Source: Prevotella sp.
GTDB taxonomy: Bacteria > Bacteroidota > Bacteroidia > Bacteroidales > Bacteroidaceae
NCBI GenBank assembly: GCA_017619275.1
Contig: JAFZSR010000017.1
Span: forward strand, 1 to 33,461
Direction of reading: 5' to 3'
DNA length: 33,461 nt
In this document: positions 14,885 through 21,817 of the stretch, piece after piece
How positions within the stretch are numbered: the first letter of the stretch is position 1
How the letters are laid out: the number at the start of each line of letters is the position of its first letter
Translations under genes and position numbers: made by a program
The notes under the pieces: generated by a model
What the model was told of the DNA's origin: nothing
Databases searched by the model: none
Seen by the model: only the letters and a program-made list of their open reading frames with translations

Positions 14885-14917
14885 TTTCGTCGAAAAAACT
14901 CCCGCATTTCGTCGAAA
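14885..14917. promoter_or_regulatory. TTTCGTCGAAA direct repeats: candidate LytTR regulator site
   Basis: The 11-mer TTTCGTCGAAA occurs at 14885-14895 and 14907-14917, exactly 22 bp apart (two helical turns), and ends four bases before the -33 element of the barrel operon. Each copy is itself palindromic around TCG/CGA. Paired direct repeats just upstream of the promoter are what LytTR regulators bind, and the operon encodes one (18600-19319). Autoregulation is inferred. Confidence 0.6.
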
Positions 14918-14921
14918 CTGG

Positions 14922-14953
14922 TTTGGGGCGTGCTTGATTTCTTCGTAATTTTG
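14922..14953 (+). promoter_or_regulatory. Promoter of the barrel / LytS / LytTR operon
   Basis: TTTG at 14922-14925, a 20-nt spacer and TAATTTTG at 14946-14953. The start site would be near 14960, so the TTG at 14962 cannot be the start codon of the first gene and the ATG at 14980 is preferred. Confidence 0.78.
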
Positions 14954-14979
14954 CGGCATCATTGCAAAACGAAACAGAA

Positions 14980-17463
14980 ATGAAAGCAAAACAATTATTC
15001 TTCTCAATGGCCATGAGCTTGGCCGCCATCACTTCAGTCAACGCCCAGACCACCGTGAAGGGCGTGCTCGTTGACCAGACACTGCACGAGGGCGAGCCTT
15101 ACGCCACCGTTCGCATCATCAAGGAGGGCAGCCAGAAGCCCGCCGCCTCGTTCCTCACCGACGTGGAAGGACGATTCAGCCATCAGGTAAGTGGCAGCGG
15201 CAAATTCGACATCGTGTTCAGCAGCGTGGGCAAGGAAGACCTGCACAAAGATATCCAGCTGACGGGCAGCGGCACGCTCAACCTCGACACATTATATATT
15301 AAGGAGAGCGCCACCGCCCTGCAGGGCGTGGAGATTGTGGCCCAGAAGCCTCTGGTGAAGATGGAGGTCGACAAGATGAGCTACAACGTGGCCGAAGACG
15401 ACGACGCCAAGGCCTCGACCGTGCTCGACATGCTGCGCAAGGTGCCTATGGTCACCGTCGACGGTCAGGACAACATCACCGTGAACGGCTCCTCCAGCTT
15501 CAAAGTCTACGTCGACGGCAAGCCCAACGTGATGTTCTCGAGCAATCCCTCGATGATTTTCAAGAATATGCCCGCCGTTGCCGTGAAGAGCATCGAGGTG
15601 GTGACCAATCCCGGTGCCAAGTACGACGCCGAGGGTGCCGCCGGCGTGCTCAACATCGTGCTCAACAAACAGGCTCTGGGAGGCGGTTCTGCCGCCGACA
15701 TGAATGGCTACAACGGCACACTGCGCGCTGCCGTGGGTACCACCGCCTGGGGTGGAGGCGCCTTCCTCAACGGCCAACAGGGCAAGCTGAGCTACAGCAC
15801 CAGCGTCATTCATCAGAAGACCACGCCCGGCACCGTGAAGGTGAGCAGCGAGATGGTACAAGGCTTGATGTCGCAGATTAGCGAGAGCCGCGCCAAGACA
15901 CGCATCCCCGTCACAATGGGAACACTGTCTATGGGCTACGACATCGACTCGGTGAGCACTATGAGCCTCACCGCCCAGCTCACCAGCATGAACATGAAGA
16001 ACACGGGCACCTCCGAGACCTCGCTCACCCTGGGCAATGCCGCCACGCCGTGGACCTACGGCAACGAAGCCGTCATCGAAAACAAGCAAACCAGCTTCAG
16101 CGGCGCCGCCGACTACCAGCGCTTCTTCAATGCCGATCGCACCAGCTGGCTCGCTGTGGCCTACCAGCTCACCTATAGCCCCACGCACAACAAGCAGCGC
16201 AACGACTTCTCAACCCCCGGCGGCATGCCCATCGACGCCAGCGACCGCTACAGCGACAACCGTGAGAAGACGCTGGAGCACACCTTCCAGACCGACTACA
16301 CCACACCGCTTGGTCAGGTGGTTGGTGGCACCGCCGCCAACACCCTCAACCTGGGCGCAAAGCTCATGCTGCGCAGGGCCTCGTCCGACGCCTCGATGCA
16401 GTTCTTAGGCACCACCGCCACAGGCACCGACCAAGACTACGAGCAAGACAACCGCATCGGAGCCGCCTACGCCGAGTACGAGGGCAAATGGGGCCGCTTC
16501 GGAGCCAAGGCCGGACTGCGCTACGAGCACACCTGGCAGGAGGTGGAATACAAGAAGGGCACCGGCTCCGACTTCACCACCGACTATGGCAACCTGGTCC
16601 CCTCGGCCAGCCTGAGCTACTCGTTCGCTCCCACCACCAACCTGGGTCTCACCTACAACATGCGCATCTCGCGTCCCGGCATCACCTACCTCAACCCCTA
16701 CGTTGACCGCTCCGAGCCCACCGCCCTCACCTACGGTAACAGCGCACTCGACGTGGAGAAGACCCACAACGTGGCATTGGTGTTCAACCAGTACAGCTCG
16801 AAGCTGATGCTCAACCTGAACCTGAGCCACAACTTCACCGACAACGCCATCGAGCAGTACAGCTTCGACGACGGACAGTATCTCAACACCACCTACGGCA
16901 ACATAGCCAAGCGCCACCAGACAGCCCTGAACGGCTATGTGAACTGGCTGCTGCACAAGAACACCCGCATCTTCGTCAACGGCGGCGTGAGCTACGTAGA
17001 CCTGCGCTCCAACACCCTCGGCCTGAAGAAGGGTGGCTGGCAAAGCAACGCAATGGCCGGCATTCAGCAGACACTGCCTTGGAACATGACCCTCGGCACC
17101 TACCTCGTGAGCCAGAGCAAGACCTACACCCTGCAGGGATGGAGCAGCGGCATGAACCTGCTCATAGGCATGCTGTCGAAGCAGCTCTTCAACGACAAGC
17201 TCACCCTCGCCTTGCAAGGCCTGACCGGACTGAGCGATGGTGGCTGTCTGAAGCTGGAGACCTACAGCAGCGGCAACGGATTCGTGAACCACCAGAACAT
17301 TCGCGTGCCTATATACGGCTTCACCTTCAACGTGACGTATACCTTCGGCAACACCAAGAAGCAGTTCCAGCAGCAAACGAAGCAGACACGCATCGAGAGC
17401 GACTTCATCGAGCAGAAGTCGCAGGGCGAGATGATACAGGGTGCTGGCAACATAGGCAATTGA
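14980..17463 (+). CDS. Outer-membrane beta-barrel protein (TonB-receptor-like)
   Basis: The start is taken at the ATG at 14980 (MKAKQLFFSMAMSLAAI), giving 827 aa with a signal peptide. An N-terminal carboxypeptidase-regulatory-like domain (residues ~25-100, TVKGVLVDQTLHEGEPYATV) is followed by a plug domain (VDKMSYNVAEDDDAKASTVL; ASGVLNIVLN-like AAGVLNIVLNKQ) and a large outer-membrane barrel (OMP_b-brl family). It ends on aromatic/hydrophobic strands and a short polar tail. It sits directly upstream of a LytS-type kinase (gap one base) and a LytTR regulator, so it probably responds to or transports a ligand linked to that system. No TonB box was identified, so energy coupling is uncertain. 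The substrate is unknown. Confidence 0.88.
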   Translation: MKAKQLFFSMAMSLAAITSVNAQTTVKGVLVDQTLHEGEPYATVRIIKEGSQKPAASFLTDVEGRFSHQVSGSGKFDIVFSSVGKEDLHKDIQLTGSGTLNLDTLYIKESATALQGVEIVAQKPLVKMEVDKMSYNVAEDDDAKASTVLDMLRKVPMVTVDGQDNITVNGSSSFKVYVDGKPNVMFSSNPSMIFKNMPAVAVKSIEVVTNPGAKYDAEGAAGVLNIVLNKQALGGGSAADMNGYNGTLRAAVGTTAWGGGAFLNGQQGKLSYSTSVIHQKTTPGTVKVSSEMVQGLMSQISESRAKTRIPVTMGTLSMGYDIDSVSTMSLTAQLTSMNMKNTGTSETSLTLGNAATPWTYGNEAVIENKQTSFSGAADYQRFFNADRTSWLAVAYQLTYSPTHNKQRNDFSTPGGMPIDASDRYSDNREKTLEHTFQTDYTTPLGQVVGGTAANTLNLGAKLMLRRASSDASMQFLGTTATGTDQDYEQDNRIGAAYAEYEGKWGRFGAKAGLRYEHTWQEVEYKKGTGSDFTTDYGNLVPSASLSYSFAPTTNLGLTYNMRISRPGITYLNPYVDRSEPTALTYGNSALDVEKTHNVALVFNQYSSKLMLNLNLSHNFTDNAIEQYSFDDGQYLNTTYGNIAKRHQTALNGYVNWLLHKNTRIFVNGGVSYVDLRSNTLGLKKGGWQSNAMAGIQQTLPWNMTLGTYLVSQSKTYTLQGWSSGMNLLIGMLSKQLFNDKLTLALQGLTGLSDGGCLKLETYSSGNGFVNHQNIRVPIYGFTFNVTYTFGNTKKQFQQQTKQTRIESDFIEQKSQGEMIQGAGNIGN

Positions 17464-17464
17464 T

Positions 17465-18505
17465 ATGACAAAGCAAAAGAAAAAAGATCTCCAGATATTC
17501 CTCATCCAAGTGGGAGTATGGGCAGCAGTCATCCTGCTGCCTATGCTCACTTCGTGGCTGGCCACCCGCAGCTGGGAGTATGCCTGGGACACGGTGCTCA
17601 TCACCTTCGGCATGTTGCGCTCGCCCATGCTGCTCTACTTTGCCAATTTCTACCTCTTCGACAGCTGGCTGTTCCAGCGCCAGCGCTACGGACTCTTCGC
17701 ACTGGCCAACCTGGTGCTGATGTTGGTTTTTAACTTGGGGATGTTCTCCGTTAGCGACTACGCCCCCGACATGCCCGCGATAGCCTGGGTGGGCATGTAC
17801 ATCGGCATGTTCATCTACTTCCTGCTCAACTGCGCCATGATAGCCGCTGCGCTGGCCATTCGCCATTTCATGCGCATACGCCAGATACGACAGCAGCTGC
17901 AGGAGGAGAAGGCTCGCCACACCGAGGCCGAGCTGGCCTGGCTGAAGAACCAGATCAACCCCCACTTCCTGTTCAACACGCTCAACAACATCTCGTCGCT
18001 GGCCGCCATCGACGGCGAGGCCACGCAGGAGGCCATCGCCCAGCTGAGCGACCTGCTGCGCTACGCCATGTACGAGACCAACAAGCCAACCGTACCCCTG
18101 CAAGGCGAGGTGGAGTTTATGCGCAACTACATCGCGCTGATGAAGTTGCGCGTCAGCAGCAGCACAGTGGTCAATGCCCAGTCCTCGGTGTCCAATCCCC
18201 AATTCGAGGTGGCGCCCCTGCTGTTCATCTCGCTCATCGAGAACGCCTTCAAGCACGGCGTGAGCAGCAACCAGCCCTCCTACATCATCATCCGCCTGGA
18301 GCAGAAAGAGGGAATGCTCGAATTCGACTGTCGCAACTCCAACCATCCCAAGAGCGACGCCGACCGAAGCGGCAGTGGCATCGGCATCGAGAACACCCGT
18401 CGCCGCCTCGACCTGCTCTACCCCAACCACTACACCTGGCAACTGGGAATCTGCGACAACGGCAACACCTACTTCTCGCATATCTGCATTCATTCCGAAT
18501 CCTGA
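17465..18505 (+). CDS. LytS/YehU-type sensor histidine kinase
   Basis: The 346-aa protein has about four membrane helices in residues 10-135 (for example FLIQVGVWAAVILLPMLTSW and MYIGMFIYFLLNCAMIAAAL) and a short coiled stretch. A His_kinase domain of the LytS class follows: LKNQINPHFLFNTLNNIS with His167 as the probable phosphate acceptor, then SLIENAFKHG (N box) and GSGIGIENTRRRLDLLYP (G box). No separate sensor domain is present, so the stimulus is probably sensed in the membrane or through the adjacent barrel protein. It follows the barrel gene by one base and precedes the LytTR regulator, its expected phosphate receiver. A short low-complexity stretch near residues 234-250 (VVNAQSSVSNPQF) may be another repeat-derived loop. 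Confidence 0.92.
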   Translation: MTKQKKKDLQIFLIQVGVWAAVILLPMLTSWLATRSWEYAWDTVLITFGMLRSPMLLYFANFYLFDSWLFQRQRYGLFALANLVLMLVFNLGMFSVSDYAPDMPAIAWVGMYIGMFIYFLLNCAMIAAALAIRHFMRIRQIRQQLQEEKARHTEAELAWLKNQINPHFLFNTLNNISSLAAIDGEATQEAIAQLSDLLRYAMYETNKPTVPLQGEVEFMRNYIALMKLRVSSSTVVNAQSSVSNPQFEVAPLLFISLIENAFKHGVSSNQPSYIIIRLEQKEGMLEFDCRNSNHPKSDADRSGSGIGIENTRRRLDLLYPNHYTWQLGICDNGNTYFSHICIHSES

Positions 18506-18513
18506 ATTGAAAT

Positions 18514-18573
18514 GTCCACGGAGAACACAGAATCCACAGAATAATTCTGAGTCTTCCGTGTCCTCTGTTGGAC
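18514..18573. repeat. 60-bp imperfect palindrome between kinase and regulator genes
   Basis: The left half (starting GTCCACGGAGAACACAGAA) and right half (ending CCGTGTCCTCTGTTGGAC) pair imperfectly over the whole length. The unit looks like a dispersed extragenic repeat, and could form a processing hairpin that separates kinase and regulator messages. Confidence 0.6.
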
Positions 18574-18599
18574 GAAAAACTATATAAAGCGTAAATACC

Positions 18600-19319
18600 A
18601 TGAACTGTATCATCATCGACGACGAGCCGCTGGCCGTGCGACTGCTGGAATCGTTTGTGCAGAAGACACCCGACCTGGAGCTGCTGGCCTCGTTCACCGA
18701 CTCGGTTGAAGGTGCCACCGCCATCAAGGAAGGACAGGCCGACCTGGTGTTCCTCGACATACAGATGCCCGACCTCGATGGCATGGAGCTGGCCCGCATT
18801 GTGCCGCCGCAGACGCGCATCATCTTCACCACAGCTTTCAAGGAGTATGCCTTCGAGAGCTACGAGGTGCGCGCCCTCGACTTCCTGCTCAAGCCCATCC
18901 GCTACAGCAAGTTCCTCGCCGCCGTCGACAAGGCTCGCGAGTGGTTCAACGTTCAACGTTCAACGTTCAACATTGAACGTGCAACCATCTTCCTGCGCGT
19001 CGATGGTGAGCTGCGCCAGCTTTCGCTCGACAAGATTCTCTACGTGAGCGGCATGAAGGACTATGTGATGTTCTACATCGACGGCGAGCGACGCCCCCTC
19101 ATCACCCACATGACGATGAAGGCTGTAGAGGAGATGCTGCCCACGGAACTGTTCATGCGCGTCAGCCGCAGCTACATCGTGGCCCTGCAGCATATCCGCA
19201 AGGTGGACCGCAACGACTGCATCTACATTGGCGACGAAATCATCCACGTCACCGATGCCTATCTGCCCGCCTTCCAAGACTACATTGCCCAACGGATGAA
19301 ACATCCAAACCAGTCCTGA
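18600..19319 (+). CDS. LytTR-family response regulator
   Basis: The 239-aa protein has a receiver domain (residues 1-~112: IIIDDEP acidic pocket, Asp53 in VFLDIQMPDLDG as the phosphorylation site, Lys in FLLKPIRYSKF) and a LytTR DNA-binding domain (~127-235: IFLRVDGELRQLSLDKILYV, then LFMRVSRSYIVALQHIRKVD). The linker contains WFNVQRSTFNIERATIF, encoded by four exact GTTCAAC heptamers (18944-18971). Heptamer loss or gain would shift the frame and remove the DNA-binding domain. It is the last gene of the barrel/kinase/regulator operon and probably binds the TTTCGTCGAAA pair before the first gene. Confidence 0.93.
   Translation: MNCIIIDDEPLAVRLLESFVQKTPDLELLASFTDSVEGATAIKEGQADLVFLDIQMPDLDGMELARIVPPQTRIIFTTAFKEYAFESYEVRALDFLLKPIRYSKFLAAVDKAREWFNVQRSTFNIERATIFLRVDGELRQLSLDKILYVSGMKDYVMFYIDGERRPLITHMTMKAVEEMLPTELFMRVSRSYIVALQHIRKVDRNDCIYIGDEIIHVTDAYLPAFQDYIAQRMKHPNQS
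18944..18971 (+). repeat. Four GTTCAAC heptamers in the regulator linker
   Basis: GTTCAAC is repeated four times in a row inside the coding sequence, then followed by the partly inverted ATTGAAC. The unit is not a multiple of three, so slippage by one unit breaks the frame between the receiver and LytTR domains. Confidence 0.85.
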
Positions 19320-19455
19320 AAAAACTCACACGGCCATCAAGGCAACGCAAATGCCAGAGGGTGCATCGCTGCAGCCCCTGGCATCGTCCCGGGTCCATAT
19401 TACTAACTTTACTCGTTTTGGTTATTAGTTTCGTTGGTTGACATGGTAATATCTT

Positions 19456-19956
19456 CTACTTGAACAGGTTCTGCTTGATTTGCTGTTGAATGTCGGCAGG
19501 CACACTCTTGCTTTTGCAACAATCAACGATGTAGCGCACGGCCTTCTGTGGCAGAGCCGTCTTCTTCCAAATGTCGTGGCGGTTCATCCAGCGGCCCTTG
19601 AAGGTGTTCTTGTCGATGAGCTGCATTTCGTCGGGCTTCACGGCAGGGCGCCCCATCTCGGAATAGACTCCGTTCTTAAACGTATAGGTACCATATTCGT
19701 GGGGCATCACCACAATCTTCCCGTCGTTCGACAGGGCAATCTCGGCACAAGCGTATTCGCCGTCGGCTCCGTAGTATTTGAACTGCGAGTAGCCCGATGC
19801 CTTGCCGCAAACTATTTTCTTCTCGCCCTCAAACTGCATCGACTCCATGACCCATGCCCCGATGAGTTCTTTGTCGTCCACCTTGGGGGTGGTTTGGGCA
19901 TTCATCTGCAGTGTGCTCATGAGCACGGCTGCCAACACTAACAATACTTTTTTCAT
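19456..19956 (-). CDS. Secreted DUF4488-like protein
   Basis: The 166-aa protein has a signal peptide (VLLVLAAVLMSTLQMNAQ) and one compact beta-rich domain (residues ~28-140: DKELIGAWVMESMQFEGEKK ... MQLIDKNTFKGRWMN), resembling DUF4488/lipocalin-like domains of Bacteroidetes. The function is unknown. Spaced similarities (GAWVM, a Y-x-x-D-G-E-Y-A-C segment, W-M/V near the end, a final IVD/IID) suggest homology with the outer domain of the membrane HTH protein at 20184-21218 just upstream. Both genes have the motif CTTTGCATTTnnnTTGCA before their promoters, so the two probably form one regulated unit. The DUF number is from memory and uncertain. Confidence 0.6.
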   Translation of the reverse strand: MKKVLLVLAAVLMSTLQMNAQTTPKVDDKELIGAWVMESMQFEGEKKIVCGKASGYSQFKYYGADGEYACAEIALSNDGKIVVMPHEYGTYTFKNGVYSEMGRPAVKPDEMQLIDKNTFKGRWMNRHDIWKKTALPQKAVRYIVDCCKSKSVPADIQQQIKQNLFK

Positions 19957-20004
19957 AAGCTTTACGTTTTTTGGTTTGGTTAGACGTTAAGTGAATTGTC
20001 GGTG

Positions 20005-20036
20005 CAAAATTACGGGCTTTCGGCCTTCCCACCAAG
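20005..20036 (-). promoter_or_regulatory. Promoter of the secreted DUF4488-like gene
   Basis: On the minus strand CTTG at 20036-20033, a 20-nt spacer, and TAATTTTG at 20012-20005. The leader to the ATG at 19956 is about 40 nt. Two candidate operator copies lie just upstream, at 20044-20083. Confidence 0.6.
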
Positions 20037-20043
20037 GTTTTGG

Positions 20044-20083
20044 CTTTGCATTTACTTTGCATCCACTTTGCATTTCGCTTGCA
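20044..20083. promoter_or_regulatory. Candidate operator pair CTTTGCATTTnnnTTGCA
   Basis: Two copies occur on the plus strand, at 20044-20061 (CTTTGCATTTACTTTGCA) and 20066-20083 (CTTTGCATTTCGCTTGCA), 22 bp apart and directly upstream of the promoter at 20005-20036. A third copy lies at 21269-21286 before the HTH gene. All 15 defined positions are identical in the three copies. Confidence 0.6.
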
Positions 20084-20183
20084 ACAGGTTTATCCTAGAA
20101 AGAAATTGTGGGAAATTGGGGGAAATTATCGCTGGCGGAAGCCAAAATTAATCTTAATTTCCCATCATTTCTTTCATTTGAGT

Positions 20184-21218
20184 TTATGCACCGACAGAAA
20201 GGATGAACTCGTCCCACTCGCGGGCACCGCCCTTCTGGCCGAACACTTTCTTGTAGAGCCTGCTGCGCACGGTGCTGATGGTGCTCATGTCGCGGCTCAG
20301 CACGGTGGCGATGTCCTTGGGCATGATGCGCAGCTTGATGAGCAGACACGTCTGATATTCCAGTTCCGACATGGGATGCAGATTGCGCAGCTGGCTGGTG
20401 AAACCGGGATAGATGCTCTTCAGCCGAGCCTCGATGTCGTCCCACTCTTCGTCACGAAGCCGCTGTCCCGAGGCCATGCGCCGCTGCAACGACAGATAAT
20501 CGTCGGAGTTGAAGAATGCCGACTCCACCGACGCGATGGCCTGGCGCACGGGCTGTGGACGGGCATCGTGCTCCTCCTGAATCTGTTGCAGCTGCAACTG
20601 CAGTCGCCGTTTCGCCCTGCGGTAGGTCATGGCCACATACACCGCCACCAGCACCAGAACGATGAAGGCGATGATGGCATAAAGAAGTCCATGAATGATG
20701 CCGGCTTGCTCGCGCTCCTTGGCCGAGAGCACATAGTGATGCACGTAGTCACTGGCTGTTGCACTATCCACTTCGCGGTCGATGATGGCACGGATGTCAT
20801 CACCCCATTCGCGGGCGATGTCGTCGGCGCGCCGCCAAGTAGAAACCCAACCCATGCGCTGGATGGTGATGGTAGAGTCGTCGACCACCGTCAGCGGTCG
20901 CAGGTCGTCTTTCTCCAGATAGAGCCATTCGCCACCACCCTTGTCGATGAGTGTCACGCTGCTCTTCTCCTGTGGCTCCACCACCAATGCCTGCGCCGTC
21001 CTGGTCAGCTGGCACCCATACATCATGCTGTCGCCCTCATAGAGGCGCAGCCGTGTTTCGTTGGCCGCAGAATAATCATAGATGGAGCCCGAAGGATTTG
21101 CCAACTGCGTCATCACCCATGCGCCCTGCAGCGAAAAAGCATGCCGCCCACCGTCGTTTGCAGCGCAAGCAGCCAGCAGAAGGCATGCGTCCAACACCCA
21201 TAGCATTTGTTTCATCAT
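20184..21218 (-). CDS. Membrane-tethered HTH regulator with lipoprotein-like outer domain
   Basis: The start is set at the ATG at 21218 (MMKQMLWVLDACLLLAACAA; lipobox-like LAAC, Cys18), giving 344 aa; a longer frame to 21287 only translates the operator and promoter. The layout is: signal sequence, outer domain (residues ~19-173: LQGAWVMTQLANPSGSIYD ... RADDIAREWGDDIRAIID), one membrane helix (174-199, IIHGLLYAIIAFIVLVLVAV), a basic coiled segment, and a C-terminal HTH of the sigma-r4/LuxR type (283-327: MSELEYQTCLLIKLRIMPKD, then IATVLSRDMSTISTVRSRLY). It should sense an external cue and bind DNA from the membrane. If the N-terminal Cys is truly lipidated, the chain would be anchored twice, which is odd. 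It faces the secreted homologue at 19456-19956. Confidence 0.75.
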   Translation of the reverse strand: MMKQMLWVLDACLLLAACAANDGGRHAFSLQGAWVMTQLANPSGSIYDYSAANETRLRLYEGDSMMYGCQLTRTAQALVVEPQEKSSVTLIDKGGGEWLYLEKDDLRPLTVVDDSTITIQRMGWVSTWRRADDIAREWGDDIRAIIDREVDSATASDYVHHYVLSAKEREQAGIIHGLLYAIIAFIVLVLVAVYVAMTYRRAKRRLQLQLQQIQEEHDARPQPVRQAIASVESAFFNSDDYLSLQRRMASGQRLRDEEWDDIEARLKSIYPGFTSQLRNLHPMSELEYQTCLLIKLRIMPKDIATVLSRDMSTISTVRSRLYKKVFGQKGGAREWDEFILSVGA

Positions 21219-21229
21219 CTTTTTTCGTG

Positions 21230-21237
21230 CAAAGGTA
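21230..21237 (-). promoter_or_regulatory. Likely -7 element of the membrane HTH gene
   Basis: TACCTTTG on the minus strand at 21237-21230, only 12 bases before the ATG at 21218. At the -33 position AAAG replaces TTTG, so the promoter looks weak and may need an activator. The operator-like motif at 21269-21286 lies next to it. Confidence 0.45.
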
Positions 21238-21268
21238 GCAAAAAAACAGCGGAAAGACTTTGTTTCCA

Positions 21269-21286
21269 CTTTGCATTTTGTTTGCA
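21269..21286. promoter_or_regulatory. Candidate operator CTTTGCATTTnnnTTGCA, third copy
   Basis: CTTTGCATTTTGTTTGCA reads on the plus strand directly upstream of the weak promoter of the membrane HTH gene. It shares all 15 fixed positions with the two copies at 20044-20083, suggesting that the HTH protein controls itself and the secreted gene. Confidence 0.6.
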
Positions 21287-21412
21287 ATCAGTTTACATTT
21301 TCCTCGTTGGCATGTAAACCCGGTTCACAATCATGGGTGTGCTCCATCAAACACGGTTTTCGCGCCAAAATTGTTGTAATTTGTCCCCGCTCGGCAGAGC
21401 TCAGTAGAGCGG

Positions 21413-21438
21413 GAAAAAATCTCGTACGAGATTTTTTC
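21413..21438. terminator. Perfect 26-bp palindrome, possible bidirectional terminator
   Basis: GAAAAAATCTCGTACGAGAT followed by TTTTTC is a perfect palindrome with T runs on either strand. It lies between the alpha/beta hydrolase end (21818) and the HTH gene start (21218), both on the minus strand. Two direct copies of AAAAGTCGTTACC follow (from 21440 and 21459). It may stop minus-strand read-through, or be a protein-binding site. Confidence 0.45.
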
Positions 21439-21511
21439 AAAAGTCGTTACCTTTTTTCAAAAAGTCGTTACCAAAATTTTGGAAGTCGGCACCACTTTTT
21501 TTTGAGGTAGT

Positions 21512-21795
21512 TTTATCAACAACAAAACACAAGGCGCAGCCACTCCCCTCCTGAACCCTGCCCTTACGGGGAGGGGTTCTTGCCTTGCAAGCGTCCTTCG
21601 GCCGAGCGAGGGGTGGGGTCTCTAAATTCCTGCCAATGAAGAATATACAGACCCCACCCCTGCCCCTCCCCTTGAAAGGGAGGGGAGTGGCTGCGCCTTG
21701 TTGTTTCGACCGATTTGGATTTATCAACAACAAAAAAACGAGGCGCAGCCTTTCCCCCACCTGTCAATTCAAGGGGAGAGAAAGGGCTGCGTAAC
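21512..21795. repeat. Nested palindromic repeat element with direct repeat
   Basis: A 23-bp perfect inverted repeat (21529-21551 with 21679-21701, containing AAGGCGCAGCCACTCCCCTC) encloses a second one of 12 bp (21610-21621 with 21649-21660) and smaller CCCCTCC hairpins. TTTATCAACAACAAAA plus a GGCGCAGCC core appears twice (near 21512 and 21720). The ~600-bp gap 21219-21817 has no credible gene. Confidence 0.75.
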
Positions 21796-21817
21796 AAAAC
21801 GAATTATCTATTTTTCC

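Noticed and set aside
16405-17628. 407-aa frame antisense to the barrel gene
   Set aside because: Shadow frame with Val/Gly/His-rich composition typical of antisense translation; the barrel gene and kinase are clear.
17405-18841. 478-aa frame antisense to kinase and regulator
   Set aside because: Overlaps two well-supported genes completely and has no domain signature.
20040-21203. 387-aa frame antisense to the membrane HTH gene
   Set aside because: Antisense shadow; the minus-strand product has signal, membrane helix and HTH.
21219-21287. N-terminal extension of the membrane HTH protein (MQTKCKVETK)
   Set aside because: It would translate across the -7 element and operator motif; the start at 21218 gives a proper signal peptide.
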